From Aphelocoma coerulescens (Eukaryota; Chordata; Aves; Passeriformes; Corvidae): DNA of 64,000 nucleotides. The notes beneath the pieces were generated by a model. The model worked only from the letters and a program-made list of their open reading frames with translations, had not been told where the DNA came from and made no database searches. Positions 29,971-41,350 of this stretch are shown one piece after another (position 1 is the first letter of the stretch; the number at the start of each line of letters is the position of its first letter). The stretch is from the NCBI RefSeq assembly GCF_041296385.1, contig NW_027184083.1, forward strand, positions 496,001 to 560,000. The letters are read 5' to 3'. The position numbers were made by a program, and so were the translations under genes.

Positions 29971-31386
29971 ATGTCCCAGAGCTGTGGCAGGTTAAACCCC
30001 GTGACTGGGACAATGTGTGCCGCCGGTATACTCGCCGTATTGGGTCTTCTAAGCGTCCCAGGCACTTTGGCCCTCAAGCATAGATACCCTCCTAAGCTAT
30101 TCGATCCAAGGCAAAATGTTTGGGTATCTTTGGCACACGAATTAAATACAACTACGTTCTGTGCCAGCTTAGCTACCCCAAGTACTCCTTTTCTTACGTG
30201 CCTAATAGGAGTCCCCCTAACAAATACAACTTGGCTCCATTTCAGGTCAGCCGCCAATGATACAGGGTTCCGATCAGGCCGAATTACTGGCAATAACATC
30301 ATTGAAAGTTTCGAGCAGTATGATGTATGGGATGACCGCCTCCCATTCGGGCCTGAGCCGCAAGAGATTGAATTGATTGATTCTTTAAACGCCACTAGTT
30401 GCTTTTATATAGATAGCAGAAATTCACACTGCTCTGAAGGCACGCATACCAACTGCTGGAAAAATGTATCTACTCCTACTTGGTTGTCTCCCATAGGGAA
30501 CAGTTTAGAATGGGAAAAATCGTGGTGCAACCACACTGGTAGGACACAGGAAAAACCTGCACCAGGCACAGTCATACCCAGAAGGCTGCCCCCTGGATAT
30601 TTTCTAATTTGCGGAAATCGTGCTTGGTCCGGCATCCCTACCTTGCCCGTTGGCGGTCCGTGTACAATCGGACAGCTTAGTTTAGCCCTTCCACAGCACC
30701 ACCCAAATAAAACCCACCCCACCAGATGGCGCAGAGACCTATCCCAGACCCTCCAATCAAATTGTGATGATGAATTGACCTTGTGGAACAAGTGGGAGGT
30801 AATTTTTTCATCACTATTTTTGCCTGGAGGGGCAGCAGCTCGAGCTCATCGCAATATAGAGAGATTAAGCTGCTGGGTAGTGAAGCAAGCAAATGGAACA
30901 AGTAGAGTACTGTCCGCACTTGCAGATGATTTAAGCACAGCCCAGCATGCTGTATTACAAAATAGAGCTGCTATTGATTTTCTGTTGTTAGCTCATGGAC
31001 ACGGGTGTGAAGAATTTGAGGGATTATGCTGCATGGATCTAAATGATCATTCTCGCTCTATTCATGCAGAGATTCAACAGCTTATAAATCACTCTCAAAA
31101 AATTAAGGAAGATACAGGTTTCTTTGGCCTAGATGGGCTGGTCAGTGAACTGGGATTGGGTGGTTGGGTAAGAAGCATGGTAAAAACATTGTTTCTCTTA
31201 TTGATTATGGTTTTGGTAGGATTAGTCCTGTTCAGCTGCGCTCTAACTTGTATCAAGAGGGTACTGCTAAAAACAACAACTCTGAGCATGATAGCACATA
31301 AAGAAAACGGGGGAAGTGTAGAGAGCTTATCTGAGGAATGGCTGCGCAGCAGAGGACATGATAAGATAGAGCCTTGCAGGATGTAG
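29971..31386 (+). CDS. env: ERV-E envelope glycoprotein
   Basis: 471 residues from ATG 29971; ATG 30013 is an alternative that begins directly at the hydrophobic signal peptide (AGILAVLGLLSVPGTLA). The surface subunit has many N-glycosylation sites and paired cysteines. The RWRR furin site lies near 30724. The transmembrane subunit has a fusion region enclosed by cysteines (from 30763 to about 30870), as in avian leukosis viruses, a CX6CC motif (CEEFEGLCC) near 31006-31032, and a membrane anchor near 31186-31254. The frame reads through the polypurine tract and stops inside the 3' LTR. It is fully open, with no damaged motif. Confidence 0.9.
   Translation: MSQSCGRLNPVTGTMCAAGILAVLGLLSVPGTLALKHRYPPKLFDPRQNVWVSLAHELNTTTFCASLATPSTPFLTCLIGVPLTNTTWLHFRSAANDTGFRSGRITGNNIIESFEQYDVWDDRLPFGPEPQEIELIDSLNATSCFYIDSRNSHCSEGTHTNCWKNVSTPTWLSPIGNSLEWEKSWCNHTGRTQEKPAPGTVIPRRLPPGYFLICGNRAWSGIPTLPVGGPCTIGQLSLALPQHHPNKTHPTRWRRDLSQTLQSNCDDELTLWNKWEVIFSSLFLPGGAAARAHRNIERLSCWVVKQANGTSRVLSALADDLSTAQHAVLQNRAAIDFLLLAHGHGCEEFEGLCCMDLNDHSRSIHAEIQQLINHSQKIKEDTGFFGLDGLVSELGLGGWVRSMVKTLFLLLIMVLVGLVLFSCALTCIKRVLLKTTTLSMIAHKENGGSVESLSEEWLRSRGHDKIEPCRM
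31300..31316 (+). promoter_or_regulatory. ERV-E polypurine tract
   Basis: AAAGAAAACGGGGGAAG just before the 3' LTR. It is also coding (KENGGS) within env. Confidence 0.88.
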
Positions 31387-31642
31387 GAGTTAGCCTGTCG
31401 TGGGAAAAGGGGTTTCTTATCATCAAGGTGTCCAACAGGACACAAGCCAGAGCAGATTGGAATGAAGAAACCATCACCGCGGGGTGTGTTGTTCCCACGA
31501 GAGAAGATGACCAATCGTGAGCTCAGGTTTTGCAATATGTATGAGCTGTTTAAGTGTTGTATAAATAAGAGATGAAAAGACAATAAAATCGAGGCTTGCC
31601 GATCATGAAATCATGAGCTTGTCTCCCGCGCCTTTCCCGACA
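31317..31642 (+). repeat. ERV-E 3' LTR
   Basis: 326 bp, read as identical to 24002-24327. Followed by GGACAC. Confidence 0.92.
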
Positions 31643-32110
31643 GGACACACCTTTCTTTCTCCCACAGGGAACACCGATTGCTCAAGTTTTTTTACTTCCA
31701 CAGAACCGCCCAGAACAGCTTCCTCTCAATCCTACAGTAATGTGGATAGAGATTGTGGGCTCAAACAAACCAACCATCGAGTGCAGCTTGTTCTGTAAAG
31801 GAGAGAGGCTCTACCACCCAGGGATGCTGGACACCGGAGAAGATGTGACCATCATCGCCCCCTCTGAGTGGCCAGGGAATTGGGAACTGCAGCCAGTGGC
31901 AGGTATGATCTCCGGGATTGGTGGAGTTGCAGTATCCATGAGAAGCAAACGAAATGTTGTCATCGAAGGACCCAAGGGCAAGATAGCGACCACCTGACCA
32001 TTCGTGGTGAGAGCCCCCATCACCCTATGGGGCAGAGACCTTCTATCCCAGTGGGGTGCCACACTTACCATTCCTAGCCAGGATTTCTGACTGGGGCCAC
32101 TGAGAAATGC
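31643..32110 (+). pseudogene. ERV-B protease region, 3' part
   Basis: This resumes the frame interrupted at 24001. The active site reads MLDTGEDVTII near 31827, with Glu in place of the usual Ala after DTG. A TGA at 31996-31998 truncates it; a GRDLLSQWG-like end follows in the same frame near 32034. Confidence 0.75.
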
Positions 32111-34885
32111 GTGCTGCCATCTACTCCCCCGCTCACCTGGAAGACTGACAACCCAAAATGGACAAGGCAGTGGCCCCTTGAAAAAGAAAAACTCAGCGCG
32201 CTGGAAGCCCTGGTGGAAGAGCAACTTGCCAAAGGTCATATCACTGAAACCACAAGCCCTTGGAATTCCCCTGTCTTTGTACTGAAAAAGCCCGGCAAGG
32301 ACAAATGGAGACTACTCCAGGACCTACGAAAGATCAATGAGGTCACTGAAGACATGGGCCCCCTCCAACCCAGCCTGCCATCACCATCGATGCTGCCCCG
32401 AGACTGGATGCTGGCCATCATAGATATTAAAGACTGTTTCTTTAACATCCTTCTCCATCCTCAGGACACACCACAGTTCGCCTTCTCCATCCCCTCTCTT
32501 AATGAACAAGCCCCACTCAGAAGATATCATTGGCTCATCCTCCCACAAGGCATGAAGAACAGCCTGACCATCTGCCAGTGGTACGTTGCCCACATTCTGT
32601 CCCCCATCAGGAGCCTATTCCCGGAAGCAATCATTTACCACTATATGGTTGACATCCTAATCTGTGCATCAGAGAAAACTTACTTGGACACAACTCTTAA
32701 AAAGACAATTGAAGCCATAGAAGAAGCAGGGTTCGAGATTCGTGAGGACAAAGTGCAGCACTCCAGCCCATGGACATACCTCGGCCTCCAGATCCGTGAG
32801 AGAACCATCGTAGCCAGCAACTCACCATCAAAGAGGATCCCAAAACCCTAAGGGACGTACACAGTTTTTGCAGATCCATAAATTCGATACGCCCCCTACT
32901 GGGAGTCACAACAGAAGACCTCACTCCCCTCTTCAACCTTCTCTGCAGCAGCGGAGACTTGGACTCTCCACATGCCCTCACACCTGAAGCCCAAGGTACC
33001 ATCACCAAAGTCCAGGAAGCCCTGTCTTCACACCAAGCCCATCACATTGAACCCAGCCTGCCTCTTCAGTTTGCAGTTTTGGGTAAGGCTCCCCGTTTCC
33101 ACTGACTGATCTTCCAATGGGACCCTCAACTCAGAGACCCTTTGCTGATACTTGAATGGGTCTTCACAAGCCATCAACCTACAAAGACATTAACCACCTT
33201 CCAAGAAGTAATGGCACATTTAATAAAAGAGGCCAGAACTCGTCTCCGCTCTCTTGCAGGGTGTGAGTTCACATGCATATACTTGCCATTGACCACTGAA
33301 GAGCTAAAGCAGTTGCTCCAGACCAATGAGAGCCTCCAGCTAGCCCAAGATAGCTACACAGGCCAAATTTCCATTCACATTCCAAAACATAGATTTTTCT
33401 ACCATGATGCAGCTTTTAAATTGATTCCAAAATTAATCCAAAGTAGAAAACTTCTCAAAGCTCTGACCGTCTTTATCAATGGGTCTGGCTCATCACATCG
33501 GTCTGTCATGACATGGAGGCAACCCAATACCCCAAAATGGGAATTTGATATTAAAATAGTAGAGGGATCTCCACAGATTGCTGAGTTAGCAGCTGTTTGT
33601 CAGAGCCTTTGAGAAGTTTAAAGATGAACCTTTTCATTTGGTCACAGATTCGGCTTATGTCGCTGGCATAGCTATGAGGGCTGAGCATGCTTTTCTAAAG
33701 GAGGTCTCCAACCAAAAATTATACCAATTGGTTTCTACATTAATCCATTTAATCTCCCACAGAAAACAGCCTTACTACATTATGCATGTGAGGTCACACA
33801 CCGACCTCCCTGGTCCCATTGACAAAGGGAACAGGAGAGCAGATGCACTGGCCATGCCAGCAGAGACTGCAAATATTCCTGACATCTTTGCCCAGGCAAA
33901 GTTGTCACATGCATTTTTTCACCAAAACATTCCTGTCCTCGTCAGAATGTTCAAGCTTTCAAAAGATCAAGCAAAAGCGATCATTGCAACGTGCCCGAAC
34001 TGCCAGAACTACCAAATACCACCTATGGGTACCAGAGTCAACCCTCGTGGTCCTAACAGCTGCCAATTGTGTTAAACTGATGTAACCCACTTCCCATCCT
34101 TTGGGAGATCCACATATGTGCAAGTGTCAGTTGACACATTTTCTGGGGCAGTGTTTGCGTCAGCCCATGCAGGGGAAAATGCCATCCACATCATCAAGCA
34201 TTTTCTCCTTGCCTTCGCCGCCCTGGGAGTCCCTGAAGAAATCAAAACAGATAATGGGCCTGCCTACACCTCTCGCAAATTAATAGATTTCTTCAACCAA
34301 TGGGGAATAAAACACAAGACAGGCATACCTAGCAATCCCACAGGACAATCTACCGTAGAAAGGACCCACCAAACCCTCAAAAGAGTCCTCAACCAGCAAC
34401 GGAGAGAAACAGAAATCTTGTCTCCAGTTGAAAGACTCTGTAAGGCTCTCTACGTCATTAACTTCCTAAATGGTACCTCATCAGAGCCTGACCGCCCAAT
34501 ACTCTGCCACTTCTCAAATTCAACCCAAGCTAAGCTCACAGAGAAACCACCAGTGCTGGTGAAGGACCCAGAATCACACCAGGTCTCTGGGCTTTTCCAA
34601 TTGATTACCTGGGGGAGAGGCTATGCCTGTGTCCAGCTACCATCTGGCCCGAAGTGGTTCCCAGGAAAAAGTATAAAACCATACTTAGGCCCTACAAACA
34701 CTGCTTCCACAAACACCAAGAACTCTCCTGAGTCAAATACAGGACCTCCCCAAAACCCGACCAGCTCTGCATGGAGACGAAAACGTCGCCGAATGCCCAC
34801 CAACCAGGAAAAAGATCGTCCCACCACACGGCAGCAGACGAAACAGAAAGCTGAACAAGAAGCTACAGCAAAAGTCAAGCCGTAG
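32111..34885 (+). pseudogene. ERV-B pol, several frames
   Basis: RT (32111-32851) reads well up to its active site, but YMDD has become YMVD (near 32641-32652), losing a catalytic aspartate. Frames shift near 32830, near 33105 and near 33600. RNase H remains (FINGSGS, LVTDSAYVAG, NRRADALA), and integrase has stops near 34074 but retains D in KTDNGPAY and E in TVERTHQ. The C-terminal end is basic (WRRKRRR). Dead as an enzyme, but enough remains to place it near ERV-C. Confidence 0.85.
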
Positions 34886-35097
34886 GCCAGACACAGCCTG
34901 AAAAACTGATCCTTAGTTTATATGTTATCACCCCTTGTTACCCCAAAATATGCCTTTCCCTCAACCCTTGTCAAACCTCCTTAAACCCCAAAACTTCCCC
35001 TCTCACCACAAAGCTAACAGATCTCGCTTCTATTCCCTCTCAGTAGTCCCATCCCTGTCCAAAGATGAAATGTATCTATGTTGATGCTGTCCTCACC
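34886..35097. other. ERV-B spacer where env has been lost
   Basis: About 200 pyrimidine-rich bases without recognisable coding, between integrase and the env anchor. Confidence 0.4.
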
Positions 35098-35354
35098 GCT
35101 GCCTCGATGATCTAAAAGTAGATAAGAGCCTAGACTGGGTCAATGACCGTTTTGGACGATGGGGAATAATGGGATGGATTGCATCTTTGATTAAGGGAGC
35201 TTTGTGGGTATTCATTGTAATTATTACTGTGTTACTTATGTTCTCTTGCCTCCTACGTTGCTGCAGAAAGGCTGCTGGGAATGCCTTTTTACTAAATACA
35301 GAAGGGGGAGTTGTGGGGTATGCCCAGCCCCCGCCCTGGAGGGATCTCTGCTGA
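35098..35354 (+). pseudogene. ERV-B env remnant: membrane anchor
   Basis: Begins near SLDWVNDRFGRWG, followed by a strong membrane span (ALWVFIVIITVLLMFSCLL) and a cysteine-rich tail. As in ERV-E and ERV-F, the frame runs through the polypurine tract (TEGGV) into the LTR and stops at 35352-35354. Confidence 0.72.
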
Positions 35355-35823
35355 GATAAGAGATTTCGCAATCGCCCAGCAGGACTCCCTGGAAAGGCAA
35401 CCACTTCTTTGGTCACAGCGAGAAAAGACAGAGACACAATCCTTTAGGAGACCCTATGCAGATCCTTTGTAACCCATTGGCTTTCATCCATCCCCTGTAT
35501 CCCTATAAAAGCAAGGCCTCTGCCCCTGTGCAGAGAGAGTTCTCGTCCCTGGCTTTCCCCTTCGCTGGAGGGGACCAACAATAAAGCTACCTTCCGTGTG
35601 GAACCAGCCACACGAGCCTCTCGTCTCTCTATCTGGTCTGGCTTGGCCTGGAGGCTGCCCTGCAGAGCTGAGCTGAAATCACGAGCTGGTAATCACTAAA
35701 GAGCTGACAGCCTCTGCAAGGGCCCTCCTGCCAGCAGCTGAGATGAAGACACCGGGCCTCGGGAAGGCGATTCCTTTCGGGACCATCTCCCCTGACCCGT
35801 CACCCCTTCCTGGGTCAGAGCCG
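35312..35823 (+). repeat. ERV-B 3' LTR, main part
   Basis: TGTGGGGTATG onward, parallel to 20274-20795. A purine tract (GAAGGGGGAG) precedes it. Broken by ERV-D; the last bases are at 44109-44129. Confidence 0.85.
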
Positions 35824-35832
35824 CCAGTTTAA

Positions 35833-36505
35833 TGTCACGATCCGCTAATACAAGCGGGGGTCGTGATGGTTCATTTATCGATCTCAGAGTGTAAAAGGAC
35901 ACAAGAGATTTCAGTTTTAATCAGAACAGTGCACCTGTATTAAGTGCCCACAACACAGTAATGCAATAGAAGAGAGAAAAAGAGAGAGAGATAAAGAAAC
36001 AGAAAGTAGAGAGGAAGAAAAAGAGGGGGGGCAATAGCTACCAACGGATGAGACAAAGTCCTTGTGGTCTTCCGCCAATAGATTCGTCTTCTTTCCGTGG
36101 GGAGATCTCTGGCTCAGTTATTTCGAAAAGTCCCTTTATAGTCCTTTTCAGAACGACGGGCAACTGGCCAGGAAGTTGGGAAATCCACAGCCGTTGTTAT
36201 GGGGCCCGTTGCTTTGGGAAACAGGTACAGGACAGACGTACAAGACAGGTGTACCGGAGAGGTGTACAGGACAGGTCATTCCTTTCTGCTTCAGCGCAGT
36301 CCTTCCCGCTTGGGCAGCAAGAACGGCACAGTCCATTGTTACCTGCACTAATTTTCCTCAGGAATGCGTACCAGTTCCCAGTGGGAACATCTGCAGGCAA
36401 CACTTGGCAGACATCCCACCTCAGCAGGGCCAGGACTCCTGTGTTCAGTCTCTGTCCTCGGCGATGATTGTGAGGCAGATGAGGGATCTTCGGACTGTCT
36501 CTTAC
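35833..36505 (-). repeat. ERV-D 3' LTR
   Basis: On the minus strand TGTAAGAGAC to CGTGACA. Same family as 43436-44108. An open plus-strand frame through it is antisense to the LTR and is not a gene. Confidence 0.88.
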
Positions 36506-36728
36506 ACCACCCCATGACTCACGATTGTCGTCAGGAGAGCTCTATCAGCAGGATTTCGTAGTGTTGTTGCAAAGTCTTCAGGACTCGTCAATGTTGGTGG
36601 CATATCCCGGAAAAGGGGTAGAGAACATAAGAAAGGAAGAGAAAGAAAAGAAAAGAAAAAGAAGGAAACAAAAAAAGAAAGAAATAAATAATTTTTTAAT
36701 CAGAATACCTTTAATTTCTTATCACATC
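36506..36728. other. ERV-D spacer with GA-rich tract
   Basis: Between env stop and LTR. 36628-36690 is almost purely A and G on the plus strand. No coding was seen. Confidence 0.5.
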
Positions 36729-38290
36729 TTATTTTAATACTCGTGTAGTTCGTCTCGTGTCAATAACCTTGGGTATGTCCACAATGGATGGGATATTGGC
36801 CAAATTGTGGACATCTATTATAGGTGTCAACTGTGTTAACCGTTTCATCATTCTCCAATTCATGATGTATAAGACTGCTGATAAAGCAAAACCAATCAAA
36901 ACCAAAATCAAGAGAACAATGATGGGATGACACAATTTGTTCAGGACACCTGTAGCAGTAGGTGACCACCCAAAAAGAGTATCCCACCACCTGTGTTCAG
37001 CATCTTTCTTTACCCTTTCTAGAACACGATGTATTTCTTTCACCTTGTGATGAACTGTTACCAAGGTTTTCTGTCCATTTTTCTTGATCTTTTCCAAAAT
37101 TTCAATTAAATCTTGGTGAAGCAACAATTGCTTTACCAAAGTAAGGTTCATCCCAATGGGGGTAGGCAATAATTGGTGGATCAGTGTGTAATTGGACTGT
37201 AAAAGGTGATAAGAAGTAACTGGGGCTAAATATGAAAAACCACATCCTATGATTTTAGTAAAGTTACAAACACAAAAATTTGAATGATTTTTTGTATCTA
37301 CTACTAAATTTTCTACAAATACTTTATCACAAGCAGTTCTTAAGCATGCACATCCATTACCTATATAGACAAGCACTGTTTCAGGAATCTCGTTAGGATG
37401 AATTTCAAAATGACAGATATTTTGTTCTGTATCTAAACAAATGTCTTGAGCTCTAATTGCATTACTTTCACAGATGAACCCTTGTTGTTCTCAGACAATA
37501 CAAGTTTCTAAATTAACGGTTTGCCACTTCTCACCAATTTGACGGGCCCATTCTCTATGCTCGAAAGAATAGAGAACAGCTCCATCATGGTTCAGCCCTT
37601 AATGCAATGACAGGGAATATCAAATGCACTGAAGCATTGCGTATGGTCAGTACAAAGGCTGTGACTGTGTTTGTGATGGGATAGTAGGTAAAATTCACTA
37701 AGTTCCACCAGGATTGGAATTCTCTTTCAAAATCAGTGGCACTGTCCGAGATTATTTTCCGAATTTCAGTAGGAAAAGTGCCTCTCTTATAATTGAGGCA
37801 GCAACTGACTGCATCCATAATTGAGCCTGGATGCAGCTGAGAGCCAAAGAAATGTTATTTTGTGTAGCATCGAGTGCGTCAATTATCAATTTGTGGTCAT
37901 TCACATTTACCTTTTCCCAATTTGGTAATATGTTTGATAACAGCCACTGATGGCTTCCCAAGGCTAATAGGGACGACTGCAGTGGTTGTTGTATTTTAGT
38001 CAAATCTGTAGTTGTGGCAGCCAATTTATTCATTAGTACTTCTGAATCAATACTATTTAAGATTCCCAATCCTGTTCCCACGACACCGGTTATGTCTCTT
38101 TGCATTCATTTCTTAGAAGGGTTCGCTTTTGCAACCAGGTTGTCCACCCCTCGAAGGAAGTTTGCAGGAAAGGTGAACAAGCTGGCTGAACTTCTGACAC
38201 ATTGTTTTGCATCAGCAATTTGACTTGTTTAAGGGACTATGCCGGACTCTTCATGTCCCTCGGAGTTCTTCTGTGAAAAGCAAACACAAA
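36729..38290 (-). pseudogene. env: ERV-D env, mostly transmembrane subunit
   Basis: Read from 38290 down: a short surface remnant ending in a W-rich segment, then a fusion-type region (GVVGTGLGIL near 38080), an extended helical ectodomain, a cysteine cluster, and a membrane anchor (IIVLLILVLIGFALSAVLY) near 36880, ending at 36736. A frame change near 37585 and stops near 37480-37500 break it. The same env family, also damaged, is found in ERV-H (54753-56735), although the two have different pol genes. Confidence 0.8.
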
Positions 38291-38316
38291 CAGAGCCTGC
38301 CACCAAAGCCAGAAAG

Positions 38317-40293
38317 TTAGAATGATGGAATTATCCAGCGTGTATATATCCAATGCTCTCTCCCTAGGGCATCAGATGCTACCCATGCATATTTATTCAG
38401 GGGGCTTTTTAGCACAAGTGGTATTTCTCCTACGGTAGGGAGGTCTACCAAAACAGGTTGTCCAGGATAGTGTGCAGGATTCTTAGGATCATTAGGTCCC
38501 TGTAGTGAAGGAATTATGCTTGGAGCTGTTGGGCAAAAGGCAGTGATTTTAGGACACCCGTTTACCCCCCATCTATCATTCACACCTTTCACAGCTTCCC
38601 ATAGCCGAACATCCCAATTTCCCTCCTGTGGTTTCAGAAGTCGTTTCAAGAGACCATTGGTCCTTTCTACAATGCCGTTAGCTTGAGGGTAGTAAGGGGT
38701 GTGAAAAGTCCATTTAATCCCTTCACTTTTTGCCCAGTCCTGTACAACTTTGGCAGTAAAGTGAGACCCATTATCAGATTGAATTTCTTGTGGTTTTGGG
38801 AAAGTTCCAAACCATCCCTGCAATGCTTTGACAGTGTTATCTCCTGTAGCTCTTTTAAAGGCATCAGCCTGGACTAACCCAGATATAATCTCCACTCCTA
38901 CCAGCACAAAGTGTTTACCTCCTGACTTTTTAAAGGGGCCAATATAATCTACCTGCCACGCATCCCATAAGCCTTTACCCTTTCTTAAATGCAGAGGGTC
39001 ATCTTCCAAAGGGTGTCTTTCTAGCCGTCTGCAGCATTGTTCACAGGCTGATATGCATGTTTTACACATTTCTCTAGTAACAGGCCAACCTCGAGCTAGG
39101 GCTTCTTTGTACAAATCTTTTGCACCTGTGTGTTGTCTTTTTACATGCAACCATTCTAATAAGTGCTCCCAGTCCTCTGTAAACTGATCCTTTTTCAAAG
39201 GACTTAGTTTTGCTAATTCATCAGCTTTATTGTTCCACTCTCCTGCTGCATTTCCATCTGTCTGGTGAGAGGCTACCCACCCCACGGCAAAATTCCCTTG
39301 ACTTGCAATATTTAGAATTTCTTGCCACTTTTCCTTTTGCCATACTGGGATTCTGTTAACTTCCCAGTCATTTTGCTGCCAAAAGGGAAGCCACTCAGTA
39401 CATCCCTTAAGCACAGCATAGGAATCGGTGTAGATACAGACAAGAGAAGTATTCTGTGCCTCACGTTGGAAAACACTCCAAACAGCTATCAGCTCGCCAA
39501 CTTGCGCGCTGCCTTCCCCCTCTGTGATAATTCGTTCACCTGAGGAAGTGTGGAGGGCTACAGCCTTGTATTTCCACACCTTTCCTTCTCGCTTGGCAGA
39601 AGCATCTGTAAACCAAGAATTTGCTGCCTGTTCGGGGGAAAAAGGAGGGGCTACTTTAATGACTGAGGCAGGTTTGTCTTGGCTGCTACCCAAGTTTTCA
39701 GTCTCTTGGATTGCCAGATTTTTTACAGCTCCTTCAGTTACTGAGATGATGTTACAATAATGTTCAATCTGAGCATACCACTTCCTTACTGAGGCCTTCT
39801 GGGCCACCCCGTCAGGTGGGGGGGTCCCAGTAGAGACTGCCTTAATAACTTTGAAAGGGCCTCTCAAAACAATTGGTCGTTGTCGTGCAATCTTCTCCAC
39901 TTCTATGAGAGCTAAGCTAACCACAAACAATCCTTTCTCCCAGGTAGTGTACCTCTTTTTAGCATCTTTAAAGCCACGAGAGTAAAAACCAACAGGCCTC
40001 ATTGGACCCTCAGGACCCCGCTGCCATATGTGTACTGACAACCGTGAGGAGGCAAATCCCCATTCCACCTGGAAAGGATCTGTAGGGTGAATAGGGCCCA
40101 GGGCTTGGTGAGCTGTTGCTTCAAAAATCAACAATTGCAATGCTTCTTCTTGAGAAGCAGTCCATTCCCATTTTACCCCTTTTCTTAACAAGTTATAAAG
40201 AGGTCTGGCAATTATGGAAAAATCTGGGATGCGTTTTCTCCAGAATACTAATAATCCTAAAGCATGTTGGAGATCTTTTTTGGATTCAGGCAT
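38317..40293 (-). pseudogene. pol: ERV-D pol: RT end, RNase H and integrase
   Basis: 658 codons open on the minus strand. It begins in the RT thumb/connection, then RNase H (SWFTDAS, GELIAVW, IYTDSYAV, NNKADELA), then integrase with C..C zinc ligands (CKTCISACEQCC), D in QVDYIGP, D in QSDNGSHF and E in GIVERTNG, and a C-terminal domain ending YTRWI. This is the largest intact frame outside ERV-E. The upstream RT lies across a frame break near 40300-40322, so the full Pol is not open. Confidence 0.87.
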
Positions 40294-40321
40294 TTTAATC
40301 TGGTCTAAAGAGGTTAGGGTA

Positions 40322-40900
40322 TCAGGTGGGATGCGTCATACCTCCTTTCCACCAAATTCCCAAAAATTTCACTTCATGTGAAGGGTTTTGGATTTTTTCT
40401 GGGGGAATTTTCAAATCAAGGCTTTCTAAGTGGGAGATTATTTTCTGTTGGGTATCTCTCACTTCTTCTATTTCATCTCCTCCCACAAGGATATCATCAA
40501 TGTATTGATAAACAGCCACATTGTCAGCTTTGGGTATTTTTTCTAACTCTTGGGCTAAAGCGTGATGAGCCAGGGTAGGAGAATGTTTGTACCCTTGGGG
40601 AAGCCTAGTGAAAGTGTATTGCTGACCTTCCCATGTGAAAGCAAAGCAGTCCATATCTTCTGGCTGTAAAGGTATCATAAAAAACATGTCTTTGACACCT
40701 ATAGTTGCCATGATTGAATGAGCCTTTTCTTGAATCAATGTTATTAATTCTGCCAGAGTTGGGACAGCTGCTGTAAGAGGGTCTGTGTTGGCATTTAGCC
40801 TGCGAAAATCTATTGTCAGCCTTCACTTCCCATTAGGCTTTCATACTGGCCACATTGGAGAATTGAAAGAAGAATGAGTATTAACTATTACTCCTTGTTC
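40322..40900 (-). pseudogene. pol: ERV-D reverse transcriptase palm
   Basis: From about 40900 down the RT core reads with a stop near 40820 and then an open stretch: IMATIGVKDMFFMIPL, TRLPQGYKHSP and the active site YIDDILVGG near 40490. Both catalytic aspartates are present. Confidence 0.8.
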
Positions 40901-41350
40901 TCGCAGCTCCTGTATCACTGGCTTGATGCCCTCTTTGGCAGCCAGGGGAAGGAGGTATTGTTTCACATTAGTTACTTTGCTGAATGGTAGGGAGGCTACG
41001 GCTTGGAGCAGTCTGACGTTAAAATGGGGTGTGCCAAAAGACCACAGAAGACCCTCTGAGTCCTCCCACTGTCTCCCAACAAGGGCATTCATCCCTAATA
41101 AATTGGTTGGGATATCTCCAATCACCATATTAATAGAGAGTTGGTTTTCCTCTCCAGGCAAAGTGAGCTTGACTAAGGCCGCATTCATAGATTCTGTCAT
41201 TCCCAAGGCATTTAAAACACAATATCGGTTCTTTGTTGGAACAATTCCACACCTCTGGGCATCTTTCTTTGTCAGCGCAGAAATTTGTGCTCCAGTGTCA
41301 ATCAGAAAAGTTACAGGTGCCCGTTTAGGGCCTGTAATATCTGTGATCAT
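40841..41350 (-). pseudogene. pro: ERV-D protease and RT start
   Basis: The retroviral protease active site reads FLIDTGAQISAL near 41290-41310, followed by the IGDIPTNLLGMNAL flap/end region near 41100-41140. Then comes an RT N-terminal segment (REQGVIVNTHSSFNSPMWPV). It stays open to the window of the RT stop near 40840. Confidence 0.8.

Larger units (their letters stand above)
24002..31642 (+). mobile_element. ERV-E: young, full-length provirus with open gag, pro, pol and env
   Basis: The LTRs are 326 bp each and I see no difference between them. GGACAC flanks both ends (23996-24001 and 31643-31648). Primer site, splice donor, gag, pro, pol, env and polypurine tract follow in canonical order, and every major frame is open. 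Gag-pro-pol is beta-like with two -1 frame steps, while env and the LTR architecture are alpharetrovirus-like. Identical LTRs mean recent integration. Insertion in the already decayed ERV-B agrees with this being the youngest element. Whether it is expressed cannot be judged from sequence. Confidence 0.93.

Noticed and set aside
36048..36467. 139-codon plus-strand frame repeated at 43650-44069
   Set aside because: It is antisense to the ERV-D LTR and occurs twice because the LTR does. No start context or domain.
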